In this document: positions 6,788 through 12,453 of the stretch, piece by piece
How positions within the stretch are numbered: the first letter of the stretch is position 1
Layout of the letters: each line of letters begins with the position of its first letter
Assembly: GCA_903901395.1 (NCBI GenBank)
Contig: CAIUQW010000345.1
Location: 1 to 12,453, forward strand
From: an uncultured Chlorobiales bacterium
Lineage (GTDB): Bacteria; Bacteroidota; Chlorobiia; Chlorobiales; Chlorobiaceae
Length of the DNA stretch: 12,453 nt
Direction of reading: 5' to 3'
Translations under genes and position numbers: made by a program
Notes under the pieces: generated by a model
Database searches by the model: none
Seen by the model: only the letters and a program-made list of their open reading frames with translations
What the model was told of the DNA's origin: nothing

Positions 6788-7765
6788 TCAGCGCATCCGG
6801 ATTTCCGAATAGTCACCGATGTTCAGCTCGTGACCCATCGCTGAAACGACGGCATTGTTGCCGACGATCGAGCGGTCAAGCATAATATCGCTCACCTGTG
6901 ATTTTTGTCCGATGATGGAGTTCGTGATAATGGCATCATTGACGACCGCATCCTCGCCGATGGTTACGTTTGGGCCAATGATCGCGTTAGTGACGGTGGC
7001 AGTGTCGGCGATAAAGACGGGCGGGTTAATGATGCATCCTGGACGAGGATCATCCCGGTGATATTGATGAAGAAGAACTTCGTTTGTCGCAAGAAGTGTT
7101 TCTGGCGTTCCACAGTCGTGCCAACCCTGGATTGAAAAGGTAGAGAAGGGTTCGCCAAGATCAATCATGTGCTGCAAGGCGTCAGTAAGCTGGAACTCCC
7201 CTTTTGTGGTGACGTTGTTTTCTATGATGTAATCGATACTGTTGAAAAGCGTATCAGCCCGGCGCAGGAAATAGAGCCCCACGAGAGCAAGATTGCTCAC
7301 TGGCTGATCTGGTTTTTCCACGAGCTTGACGATCCGGTTCCCCTCGGTGACAGCCACGCCGAAGCGTCTCGGATCTTCGACCTCTTTTACGCCGAGTGTC
7401 GAAATGCGGCTGGCCAGTACCGGCTTGAGGTCTACGTCGAAAATTGTGTCACCGAGGATGATGAAGAGTGGCTCTTCTTCAATGATGTAAGGGGTGCACA
7501 TGTGGATGGCATGAGCCAGCCCCAGTTGTTTGGATTGAGCTACAAAGGTCAGCTTGATCGAATAATGGGTTTCGATATACTTTTCAATCTGGTCGCCGAG
7601 GTGTCCTACGATGATAATCGCCTCATCGATGCCCGACTCGATGAGTTTGTCCATGATATGACCAATGATCGGCTTGCCCGCAACGTTGAGCAACACTTTC
7701 GGCTGGGAGTAGGTGTGAGGGCGAAGCCTGCTGCCGACGCCTGCGACGGGGATGATGGCTTTCAT
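6788..7765 (-). CDS. Sugar-1-phosphate nucleotidyltransferase (glucose-1-phosphate thymidylyltransferase-like)
   Basis: The 325-residue protein starts with the nucleotidyltransferase signature GVGSRLRPHTYSQPK (9-23), in which G11, R13 and K23 contact the nucleotide. The metal aspartate is in GDTIFD (105-110), VEKP is at 149-152, EFQLTDALQ at 190-198 and WHDCGTPETLL at 215-225. From about 248 to 310 there are hexapeptide-like turns (ATVTNAIIG, VTIGEDAVV) of a short left-handed beta helix. It should couple NTP and a sugar-1-phosphate to give an NDP-sugar for cell-surface polysaccharide. The long form with a beta helix is typical of RmlA-like and archaeal-type enzymes; the exact nucleotide and sugar cannot be read off. 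No glycan genes are adjacent. The start at 7765 lacks a Shine-Dalgarno, and a TATATT at 7796-7791 may be its -10 box. Confidence 0.86.
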   Translation of the reverse strand: MKAIIPVAGVGSRLRPHTYSQPKVLLNVAGKPIIGHIMDKLIESGIDEAIIIVGHLGDQIEKYIETHYSIKLTFVAQSKQLGLAHAIHMCTPYIIEEEPLFIILGDTIFDVDLKPVLASRISTLGVKEVEDPRRFGVAVTEGNRIVKLVEKPDQPVSNLALVGLYFLRRADTLFNSIDYIIENNVTTKGEFQLTDALQHMIDLGEPFSTFSIQGWHDCGTPETLLATNEVLLHQYHRDDPRPGCIINPPVFIADTATVTNAIIGPNVTIGEDAVVNDAIITNSIIGQKSQVSDIMLDRSIVGNNAVVSAMGHELNIGDYSEIRMR

Positions 7766-7816
7766 ATCGAGGTCAACTTTGATTTAAGTGAATATATAAG
7801 CCAAGTTACTTGAAAT

Positions 7817-7936
7817 ATGGGGATTTATCACTATGCGGATGGCGGTGAATCTTCATCAAGCGTGACAACCGGTGAGCGGAAAGTCATGCGCAAGGTGCAT
7901 CCCGAGGCGTTTACTGTTCTTGACGCATCGATGTGA
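7817..7936 (+). CDS. Possible 39-residue small protein, unknown
   Basis: An ATG at 7817 opens a 39-codon frame ending in TGA (7934-7936). The product has a Ser-rich stretch (ESSSS, 11-15) followed by a basic segment (GERKVMRKVH). There is no good ribosome binding site and a stop lies just upstream. I recognise no family. It fills much of the spacer before the NUDIX gene and could be a real microprotein, a leader peptide or chance. Confidence 0.2.
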   Translation: MGIYHYADGGESSSSVTTGERKVMRKVHPEAFTVLDASM

Positions 7937-8043
7937 CAACATGGTCAAAAAGTGATCGAAAAATTTTGAAATGCCTTATCTTTGGCTTTGTCCGGACCAA
8001 AGTCGGCCTTTCATGCAATATTTTCCATTTTTTTCAGGCACTC

Positions 8044-8454
8044 ATGGCCAACGGAGCGGTTAAAATATCGGAACAGTCAGGTGTACTGCCCATTGTCGGC
8101 GACAGGATCGTGCTGATCACCGCTCGCGGTTCCGGGCGATGGATCATCCCCAAAGGGTATATCGAGAAGGGCATGACGCCCGCCGAATCCGCGGCGAAGG
8201 AGGCGCTGGAGGAGGCAGGCATTGTCGGCAGCGTCCGGGAGGAGGAGATCGGTGTTTACTCTTATCGCCGCCCATCTGGCATTTTCTCAGTCAGGATCTA
8301 TCCGCTGGAAGTCGAGTCAGTGCTCGACCATTGGGAGGAGATGCATGTGCGCCAGCGGCGTCTGGTCACCCCTTCTGATGCAATCGAGATGATTTGCCAC
8401 AAAGAGCTGAGGAGTCTTGTAAGCGATTATTTTGTCAATCGTTTCGCTCTTTGA
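8044..8454 (+). CDS. NUDIX hydrolase with a variant Nudix box
   Basis: The 136-residue product carries the Nudix signature from G38 to I60: GYIEKGMTPAESAAKE then ALEEAGI. The metal-binding core E53, E56 and E57 is intact, but the first box Glu is M44 and the box Arg is K52. Preceding RWIIPKG (32-38) is typical of the branch that includes diphosphoinositol polyphosphate and dinucleoside polyphosphate hydrolases, where the first Glu is often replaced. It would cleave a nucleoside-diphosphate-linked or polyphosphate substrate, which cannot be specified. The frame is open from 7933, but the extra 37 residues look unlike protein and 8044 has AGG five bases upstream, so 8044 is chosen. Confidence 0.87.
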   Translation: MANGAVKISEQSGVLPIVGDRIVLITARGSGRWIIPKGYIEKGMTPAESAAKEALEEAGIVGSVREEEIGVYSYRRPSGIFSVRIYPLEVESVLDHWEEMHVRQRRLVTPSDAIEMICHKELRSLVSDYFVNRFAL

Positions 8455-8515
8455 GCCATCGAATCGGGAGCATGGTTTTTCCAGTTCTTCGGAACGGAAA
8501 TTCTGAAAAAAGTAT

Positions 8516-8543
8516 TTGGTGATTTCAGCTCTTGTCGTATATT
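8516..8543 (+). promoter_or_regulatory. Likely promoter of the tRNA cluster
   Basis: TTGGTG (8516-8521) and TATATT (8538-8543) are 16 bases apart, and the -10 box ends 18 bases before the mature tRNA-Pro. The spacing suits a stable-RNA promoter with a short 5' leader. A small UUCG-type hairpin (GTTC-TTCG-GAAC, about 8484-8495) lies upstream, after the NUDIX gene. Confidence 0.48.
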
Positions 8544-8561
8544 AGGAGCCTTCCGTTAAGA

Positions 8562-8637
8562 CGGGGCATGGCGCAGCTGGTAGCGTGCCTGCTTTGGGAG
8601 CAGGAGGTCCCGAGTTCGAGTCTCGGTGCCCCGACCA
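8562..8637 (+). tRNA. tRNA-Pro (anticodon TGG)
   Basis: A complete cloverleaf: acceptor CGGGGCA (8562-8568) with TGCCCCG, anticodon stem CCTGC/GCAGG with loop TTTGGGA (anticodon 8595-8597), and T arm CCGAG/CTCGG with loop TTCGAGT. The discriminator is A and CCA is encoded (8635-8637). It is the first gene of the cluster and the only one of the four with an encoded CCA. Confidence 0.96.
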
Positions 8638-8659
8638 TAGAGAACGGCGACAGGGATAT

Positions 8660-8732
<73 letters not shown>

Positions 8733-8758
8733 CAGGAAGAGGTTTTTTGGCTTTTCAT

Positions 8759-8833
8759 GGTGATTGTAGCTCAGCTGGTTAGAGCGCCAGGTTGTGGCCC
8801 TGGAGGTCGGGGGTTCGAGTCCCCTCATTCACC
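8759..8833 (+). tRNA. tRNA-His (anticodon GTG)
   Basis: The anticodon stem CCAGG/CCTGG holds loop TTGTGGC (anticodon 8794-8796). The extra G-1 (8759) opposite C73 (8833), the identity mark of tRNA-His, is encoded. The T arm is GGGGG/CCCCT with loop TTCGAGT. In the acceptor stem GTGATTG faces CATTCAC, leaving a T-T (U-U) mismatch at the fifth pair (8764 with 8828). CCA is not encoded. Confidence 0.94.
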
Positions 8834-8841
8834 CCGGTTCT

Positions 8842-8871
8842 GCTTCCGCAATTTCGGCGAAGCGTTTTTTT
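8842..8871 (+). terminator. Intrinsic terminator inside the tRNA cluster
   Basis: GCTTC (8842-8846) pairs with GAAGC (8859-8863); two further GC pairs can form across a bulged C. The stem is followed by G and seven T (8865-8871). It lies 8 bases past tRNA-His and 7 before tRNA-Glu, so most transcripts may stop before tRNA-Glu. Confidence 0.68.
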
Positions 8872-8878
8872 ATTGATT

Positions 8879-8950
8879 GGCCCCATCGACTAGTGGTTAG
8901 GTCATCACCCTTTCAAGGTGGTAGCACGGGTTCGAATCCCGTTGGGGTCA
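8879..8950 (+). tRNA. tRNA-Glu (anticodon TTC)
   Basis: Acceptor GGCCCCA pairs with TGGGGTC (one G-U). The anticodon stem TCACC/GGTGG contains loop CTTTCAA (anticodon 8912-8914), and the T arm is ACGGG/CCCGT with loop TTCGAAT. The discriminator is A, followed by CAC, so CCA is not encoded. The gene follows an intrinsic terminator directly, so it depends on read-through or a promoter of its own; I see no convincing promoter in the few bases available. Confidence 0.95.
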
Positions 8951-9001
8951 CACCATAGCTCCGATAAACTTCGCGGTTTTGACGTGAGTTCACTATAGAC
9001 G

Positions 9002-9142
9002 ATGATTATCAAGCTCTGTGCTCTCGAAGGTTCAGAGCTTTTTTTATTAGGTTTTGGGGCATCTCTGAAGTTGCCGGTCGGTTCGAAGGCTCGCTCCTCG
9101 ATCCACATCGTTGGTGACGGTGCTCAGAGATGCTTTTCATGA
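9002..9142 (+). promoter_or_regulatory. Possible pheT leader with alternating complementary segments and a 46-codon frame
   Basis: Four segments alternate: AAGCTCTG (9011-9018), TTCAGAGCTT (9031-9040), GCATCTCTGAA (9059-9069), TCAGAGATGC (9124-9133). Segments 1:2 form an 8-bp hairpin, 3:4 a perfect 10-bp stem across 55 bases followed by TTTT, and 2:3 can pair over 7 bases (9031-9037 with 9063-9069), excluding the other two. This is the topology of an attenuator. A 46-codon frame (ATG 9002 to TGA 9140-9142) runs through all of it, without a clear ribosome binding site. Control of pheT by this element is an inference. Confidence 0.35.
9011..9045 (+). terminator. Intrinsic terminator after the tRNA cluster
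   Basis: AAGCTCTG (9011-9018) pairs perfectly with CAGAGCTT (9033-9040), with a 14-base loop, and the stem runs into a T tract (9039-9045). It lies 60 bases past tRNA-Glu and would end transcripts from the tRNA genes, or act as segment 1:2 of the pheT leader. Confidence 0.8.
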
Positions 9143-9164
9143 ATGCATTGCTTAATACCCGCCC

Positions 9165-11600
9165 ATGAAAATCTCCGTCAACTGGCTCAAGGAGTTCATC
9201 CCCTCGTTTTCATCCGATAGTTTCGATCTTGTCAATCGCCTGACTTTTCTTGGTCTCGAAGTCGAAGAGCTTTTCGAGCAGAAGCTGCCCGACGAGAAGG
9301 TGGTCGTAGGCAAAATCGCCGAGGTGCGGCCCCATCCGAATGCCGACCGGCTGCGCATTTGCATGGTCGATACCGGCGAGGGCGAGCTTCGCCAGATCGT
9401 CTGCGGCGCGCCGAACGTCGAGGCTGGCATGATTGTTCCTGTGGCCACCATCGGCGCGGAGCTGACCACCGTTTCCGGCGAATCCTTCACCATCAAGCCC
9501 GCGAAGATTCGTGGCGAGCATTCGTCCGGGATGATCTGCGCTGCTGACGAGCTTGGTCTCTCCGACGATCACGCTGGCGTCATGGTGCTTGACGAAGCAT
9601 GCGAGATTGGCAAACCGCTGGCCAGCTACCTCGAAGCCGACACCGTGCTCGACATCGCCGTGACGCCGAACCGCCCCGACGCGCTCTCGCATCTCGGCGT
9701 GGCGCGCGAACTTGCGGACTGCCACGAGATCGTCTATCCGCAAGCGCCGGTGATCGAGTTCACGCGCGGCGGCGGTCTGGTCGAAGTGCAGGACGAGGAT
9801 GCCTGCCCTTACTACACGGCCACGGTCATCCGCGGCGTCAAGGTCGGCCCGTCGCCGCGCTGGCTCGCACGCCGTCTCGAACAGATCGGCCTGCGTCCGA
9901 AGAACAACATCGTCGATATTACCAACTACATTCTCCATTCGTTCGGCCAGCCGCTGCACGCCTTCGATCTTCAACGGCTTGCGGGAAGCCGCATCATCGT
10001 GCGCAGTGACGCGAGCGACCGTTTCATGGCGCTCAACAATGCCGAATACCAGCTCCAGCCCGGCATGGCAGCGATCTGCGATTCGCGGGAACCGGTAGCC
10101 ATCGGCGGCGTCATGGGCGGTCTCTATTCCGCCGTGACCGGCAAGACAACTGACATTCTGCTCGAAGCGGCCTACTTCAATCCGGCCTCGATCAGAAAAA
10201 CCGCCAAACAGCTCCAGCTCTCCTCCGACTCGTCGTACCGCTACGAGCGCGGCGTCGATCCCGGCAATGTGAAGCGGGCCGCCGAATACGCCATCGCCAT
10301 GATTCTCGAGATCGCCGGTGGCAAGATCGAGGCCGCTGAGGCATGGGGCAGCATGCCGGAGACGCCGAAGATCGTCTCGCTCAGACCGAAGCGGGTCAAT
10401 GCCGTACTCGGCAGCTCGATCAGCGCCTCTGTGATGATGCGCCTGCTCGAAAAAATCTGCATCAAGGCGTTCTCGCAGGGAGCCGTTTCGGATGATGTCG
10501 ATTCCATCGCCTTCGCGGTGCCCTCATTCAGGGTTGATATCGAGCAGGAGATTGACCTCATCGAAGAGGTCGCCCGCCTCTGCGGTTACAACAATCTCGA
10601 ACCGTCACCGGCAATGGTGTCGAGCTATCCGGTCAGCCGCAAGGTGCCGGAATATTTTCCCGACTATCTGCGCAACATCATGATCGGCCTGAACTTCCGG
10701 GAGGCGCTCACCAATCCGCTGATCCGCAAAGCCGAGGCTGAGTGTTTCAGCTCGATGCCGGTCAGCGCGCTCAATCCGATCAGTGAAGAGCTCGAAGTGC
10801 TTCGCCCGAACCTCGCGTCCTCGCTGCTCAAAGTGGTCGGCCACAATATCCGGCACGGTAATCGCGATCTCCGTCTCTTCGAGGTGGCGCATGGCTTTGA
10901 GAAGCAGCCGGAAAGCGAGCGCCGCGCAAACGAGCCTCTCTCGGCATTCAGCGAAAAGGAGCTGCTCACGATTGCGCTGACTGGCCGCCGTGAACCGAGA
11001 AGCTGGAACCGCGCGGAGGAGAGCGTCGATTTTTACGATCTCCGCGGCTCGGTGGAGATGTTGCTTGAGAAGCTGAATTTACTTGAAAAATCAGCATTCA
11101 ATATTTATAATGAGCGGACGATTGGTATTGAAATCACCTCGACCGAAAACGGGAAAACTGCCGTTCTGAAGGCAGGCACGGTTCAGCGGGTCGCGAGGGA
11201 GGTGCTCGATGCTTTTGCTCTCGATCAGGATGTTTATCTGGCGGAGCTGGATGTTTCGGTGCTGGAACGTTGTTTCGAATCGGGCGTGGTCTATGAGCCG
11301 CCATCGAAGTTCCCTGTAGTCGAAAGAGACCTTTCATTCGCGCTTTCCCGCCATATTCCGGCCCAGCGTCTGATCGATCTCGCAAAAGCGAGCGATCCTT
11401 TGGTCAGGTCGGTTCGGGTGTTCGATGTGTTTGACCGCGCTGAAACAGGCAAGGCGGAGAGTGCGACGCGCAGCGTGGCAATCTCGCTCGAACTGGCTGA
11501 CAGGTCGGCAACGATGACTGAGGAGGCGATCAACGCCGTCATCTCGAAGGTGAGTGACAATGCCAGGAGTGAACTTGGTGCGGTAATTCGGCAAGTTTGA
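9165..11600 (+). CDS. pheT: Phenylalanine--tRNA ligase beta subunit
   Basis: At 811 residues this is a full bacterial PheT. The start MKISVNWLKEFIP is characteristic. The EMAP/OB-type tRNA-binding domain spans about 40-150 (VVVGKIAEVRPHPNADRL at 46-63), followed by the conserved SSGMICAADELGL (120-132). The B3/4 editing domain begins near 210 after DIAVTPNRPDALSHLGVARE. The B5 region follows (about 400-475), then the catalytic-like core, and the C-terminal FDX-ACB domain (about 717-811, FPVVERDLSF). With PheS it forms the alpha2-beta2 enzyme that charges tRNA-Phe, and beta edits mischarged Tyr. PheS is not adjacent, so the subunits are encoded apart. No Shine-Dalgarno precedes 9165. The next gene starts 13 bases after its stop. 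Confidence 0.97.
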   Translation: MKISVNWLKEFIPSFSSDSFDLVNRLTFLGLEVEELFEQKLPDEKVVVGKIAEVRPHPNADRLRICMVDTGEGELRQIVCGAPNVEAGMIVPVATIGAELTTVSGESFTIKPAKIRGEHSSGMICAADELGLSDDHAGVMVLDEACEIGKPLASYLEADTVLDIAVTPNRPDALSHLGVARELADCHEIVYPQAPVIEFTRGGGLVEVQDEDACPYYTATVIRGVKVGPSPRWLARRLEQIGLRPKNNIVDITNYILHSFGQPLHAFDLQRLAGSRIIVRSDASDRFMALNNAEYQLQPGMAAICDSREPVAIGGVMGGLYSAVTGKTTDILLEAAYFNPASIRKTAKQLQLSSDSSYRYERGVDPGNVKRAAEYAIAMILEIAGGKIEAAEAWGSMPETPKIVSLRPKRVNAVLGSSISASVMMRLLEKICIKAFSQGAVSDDVDSIAFAVPSFRVDIEQEIDLIEEVARLCGYNNLEPSPAMVSSYPVSRKVPEYFPDYLRNIMIGLNFREALTNPLIRKAEAECFSSMPVSALNPISEELEVLRPNLASSLLKVVGHNIRHGNRDLRLFEVAHGFEKQPESERRANEPLSAFSEKELLTIALTGRREPRSWNRAEESVDFYDLRGSVEMLLEKLNLLEKSAFNIYNERTIGIEITSTENGKTAVLKAGTVQRVAREVLDAFALDQDVYLAELDVSVLERCFESGVVYEPPSKFPVVERDLSFALSRHIPAQRLIDLAKASDPLVRSVRVFDVFDRAETGKAESATRSVAISLELADRSATMTEEAINAVISKVSDNARSELGAVIRQV

Positions 11601-11613
11601 TCCATTATTATTT

Positions 11614-11919
11614 ATGGATACAGCAGACGGGCATAATGGTCTTCAGTTGTTCGCGGGTCTCGAAGAGAATGTCGGGAGACTCGTGGAGCAGTTGTCCGAA
11701 TGCCGGAAAGAAAACGAGTTGTTGAAATCTGAGGTCTCGAGCCTCCAGAACATATTGCGGTCATTCAAGCTGCCGGGCACCGAAGGGCCGGAGGTCCAGA
11801 CGGCGGTCACTTCGGGCGAGGGATTTTCCTACGCCGAAAAGCTACAGATCAGGCAGAAGCTTGCGATGATCCTGCAAAAGATCGAGAGGGAACTGAGGGG
11901 AGAGAAAGCAGGATTTTAA
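11614..11919 (+). CDS. Small coiled-coil protein upstream of zapA, candidate division accessory
   Basis: This 101-residue protein has no signal peptide or membrane segment. Residues about 14-50 (LEENVGRLVEQLSECRKENE and onward) show regular Leu/Val spacing with charged flanks, typical of a parallel coiled coil. A Gly/Pro linker follows (about 54-70), and a second charged helix fills the C-terminus (about 73-97). Its stop overlaps the zapA start by one base (TAATG), and it follows pheT by 13 bases. The overlap implies coupled production and a shared role with ZapA. ZapB is also a short coiled coil that binds ZapA, so an analogous job is plausible, but I see no specific ZapB motif. No ribosome binding site is visible. 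Confidence 0.72.
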   Translation: MDTADGHNGLQLFAGLEENVGRLVEQLSECRKENELLKSEVSSLQNILRSFKLPGTEGPEVQTAVTSGEGFSYAEKLQIRQKLAMILQKIERELRGEKAGF

Positions 11920-12188
11920 TGTCCATGGAAAAGATCAACGTCAATGTTTACGGCGATAACTACCCGTTGAGGGTAGAGAACAGCGAACTGACCGGTAAAG
12001 CGGCCAAAGAGGTCGATGGCGTCATGAGGCGCTTCGCCGCCAAGGCTCCGGATCTGGAAGCCAAAAAGCTGGCGGTACTCTCAGCGATCCAGTTTGCTGA
12101 AAAAAAGAACGAACTGGAGGAGGAGCTGTCGCAGCTCAGGCAGAAAATGGCTCGGGTCAACGATTTTATCGAGCAGAATTTGCACTAA
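11919..12188 (+). CDS. zapA: Cell division protein ZapA
   Basis: This 89-residue protein has the ZapA layout: an N-terminal strand pair (KINVNVYGDNYPLRV, about 5-19), a basic and hydrophobic middle helix (AAKEVDGVMRRFAAKAP), and a C-terminal coiled coil (about 50-86, FAEKKNELEEELSQLRQKM). ZapA dimers and tetramers crosslink FtsZ filaments at the Z-ring. The first ATG overlaps the upstream stop (TAATG) and has AGGA about 6 bases before it; an ATG two codons later is possible. The 6S RNA candidate follows directly, an order also seen in proteobacteria. Confidence 0.91.
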   Translation: MSMEKINVNVYGDNYPLRVENSELTGKAAKEVDGVMRRFAAKAPDLEAKKLAVLSAIQFAEKKNELEEELSQLRQKMARVNDFIEQNLH

Positions 12189-12216
12189 AGCGTTACATTG
12201 ATTGTAGACGAAATAT

Positions 12217-12440
12217 CCGCACCACAGCAAGAGGTGTTTTGTAAGTAAAAGAACTAACAGGATAGAACAGGGAGCCCAACTCTTCTTTTTGATTGCAGGC
12301 CTTGCTGCCGGGTGGTGAAGAACCGCTGGCATCGGTGCTTTTCGGAGCGCCGCATTGGAAGCAAAAAACTCGAAGGAGGCGCCCACCGTGATGAACGGGT
12401 TCTTGAATCTTACACATCTCTTGAGGGTGCGGTTTTTTTT
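12217..12440 (+). ncRNA. ssrS: 6S RNA candidate
   Basis: The ends of this stretch pair over a long distance in stacked blocks: CCGCACC (12217-12223) with GGTGCGG (12426-12432), CAAGAGGTG (12228-12236) with CATCTCTTG (12415-12423, one G-U), TGTAAG (12240-12245) with CTTACA (12409-12414), and AAGAAC (12249-12254) with GTTCTT (12399-12404). This gives a rod with small bulges enclosing a large middle. An apical hairpin CGGTGCT/AGCGCCG lies inside (about 12334-12353). Eight T (12433-12440) follow the closing stem. The size (about 220 bases), the rod shape and the position after zapA fit 6S RNA, which binds sigma-70 RNA polymerase as a promoter mimic. A weak promoter may start in the zapA end (TTGCAC 12180-12185). 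Exact ends are estimates. Confidence 0.75.
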
Positions 12441-12453
12441 GTTCAATTTTGAA

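Noticed and set aside
7933..8043. N-terminal extension of the NUDIX protein to 7933
   Set aside because: The extra residues are not part of the fold, and a ribosome binding site supports the start at 8044.
8905..9108. Minus-strand frame of 67 codons over tRNA-Glu and the terminator
   Set aside because: It overlaps a tRNA and a terminator, and has the composition expected from antisense tRNA sequence.
9210..9974. 254-codon minus-strand frame opposite pheT
   Set aside because: It is a shadow of the pheT reading frame.
12193..12417. Minus-strand frame opposite the 6S RNA candidate
   Set aside because: No ribosome binding site or family; the plus-strand long-range pairing explains the sequence better.

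Overview
The window reads as an ordinary chromosomal stretch, mostly housekeeping genes, with one AT-rich insert. The best guess for the source is a green sulfur bacterium (Chlorobiaceae, perhaps Chlorobaculum-like). This rests on the gene mix, on protein wording familiar from that group (RsmA, NUDIX, split transketolase), on moderately high GC in the genes, and on many starts without a clear Shine-Dalgarno. No search was run, so the assignment is an inference.

Left part (1-1475, all minus strand): the first 20 codons of recR at the window edge, its usual partner ybaB/ebfC, and the C-terminal half of a split transketolase. A 14-bp hairpin separates the transketolase from ybaB. Divergent from it is rsmA (16S rRNA dimethyltransferase). 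A GC-rich palindrome lies between the two start codons.

Positions 2366-4021 form the accessory part. An AT-rich stretch carries one secreted PEP-CTERM protein on the minus strand, followed by over 900 bases without a convincing gene. That gap holds four back-to-back inverted repeats and, near its far end, a decayed copy of an internal piece of rsmA (79 of 94 bases identical, frame kept, key residues lost). The foreign-looking gene therefore sits between rsmA and a fossil piece of rsmA.

Middle part (4022-8454): aroK-aroB (shikimate pathway, minus strand, 3 bases apart), a divergent class I glutamine amidotransferase, a sugar-phosphate nucleotidyltransferase (minus strand) with a clear terminator, and a NUDIX hydrolase.

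Right part (8516-12440, plus strand): four tRNAs (Pro-TGG, Arg-TCT, His-GTG, Glu-TTC) with an intrinsic terminator inside the cluster and another after it. Then comes a leader with alternating complementary segments in front of pheT, a small coiled-coil protein, zapA, and a long-closing-stem RNA that fits 6S RNA (ssrS). The coiled-coil protein and zapA overlap by one base and probably act together at the division ring.

No CRISPR array, defence system, transposase or phage gene was seen. The items most worth a second look are the pheT leader, the PEP-CTERM insert with its flanking rsmA fossil, the coiled-coil/zapA/6S RNA unit, and the inverted-repeat cluster.
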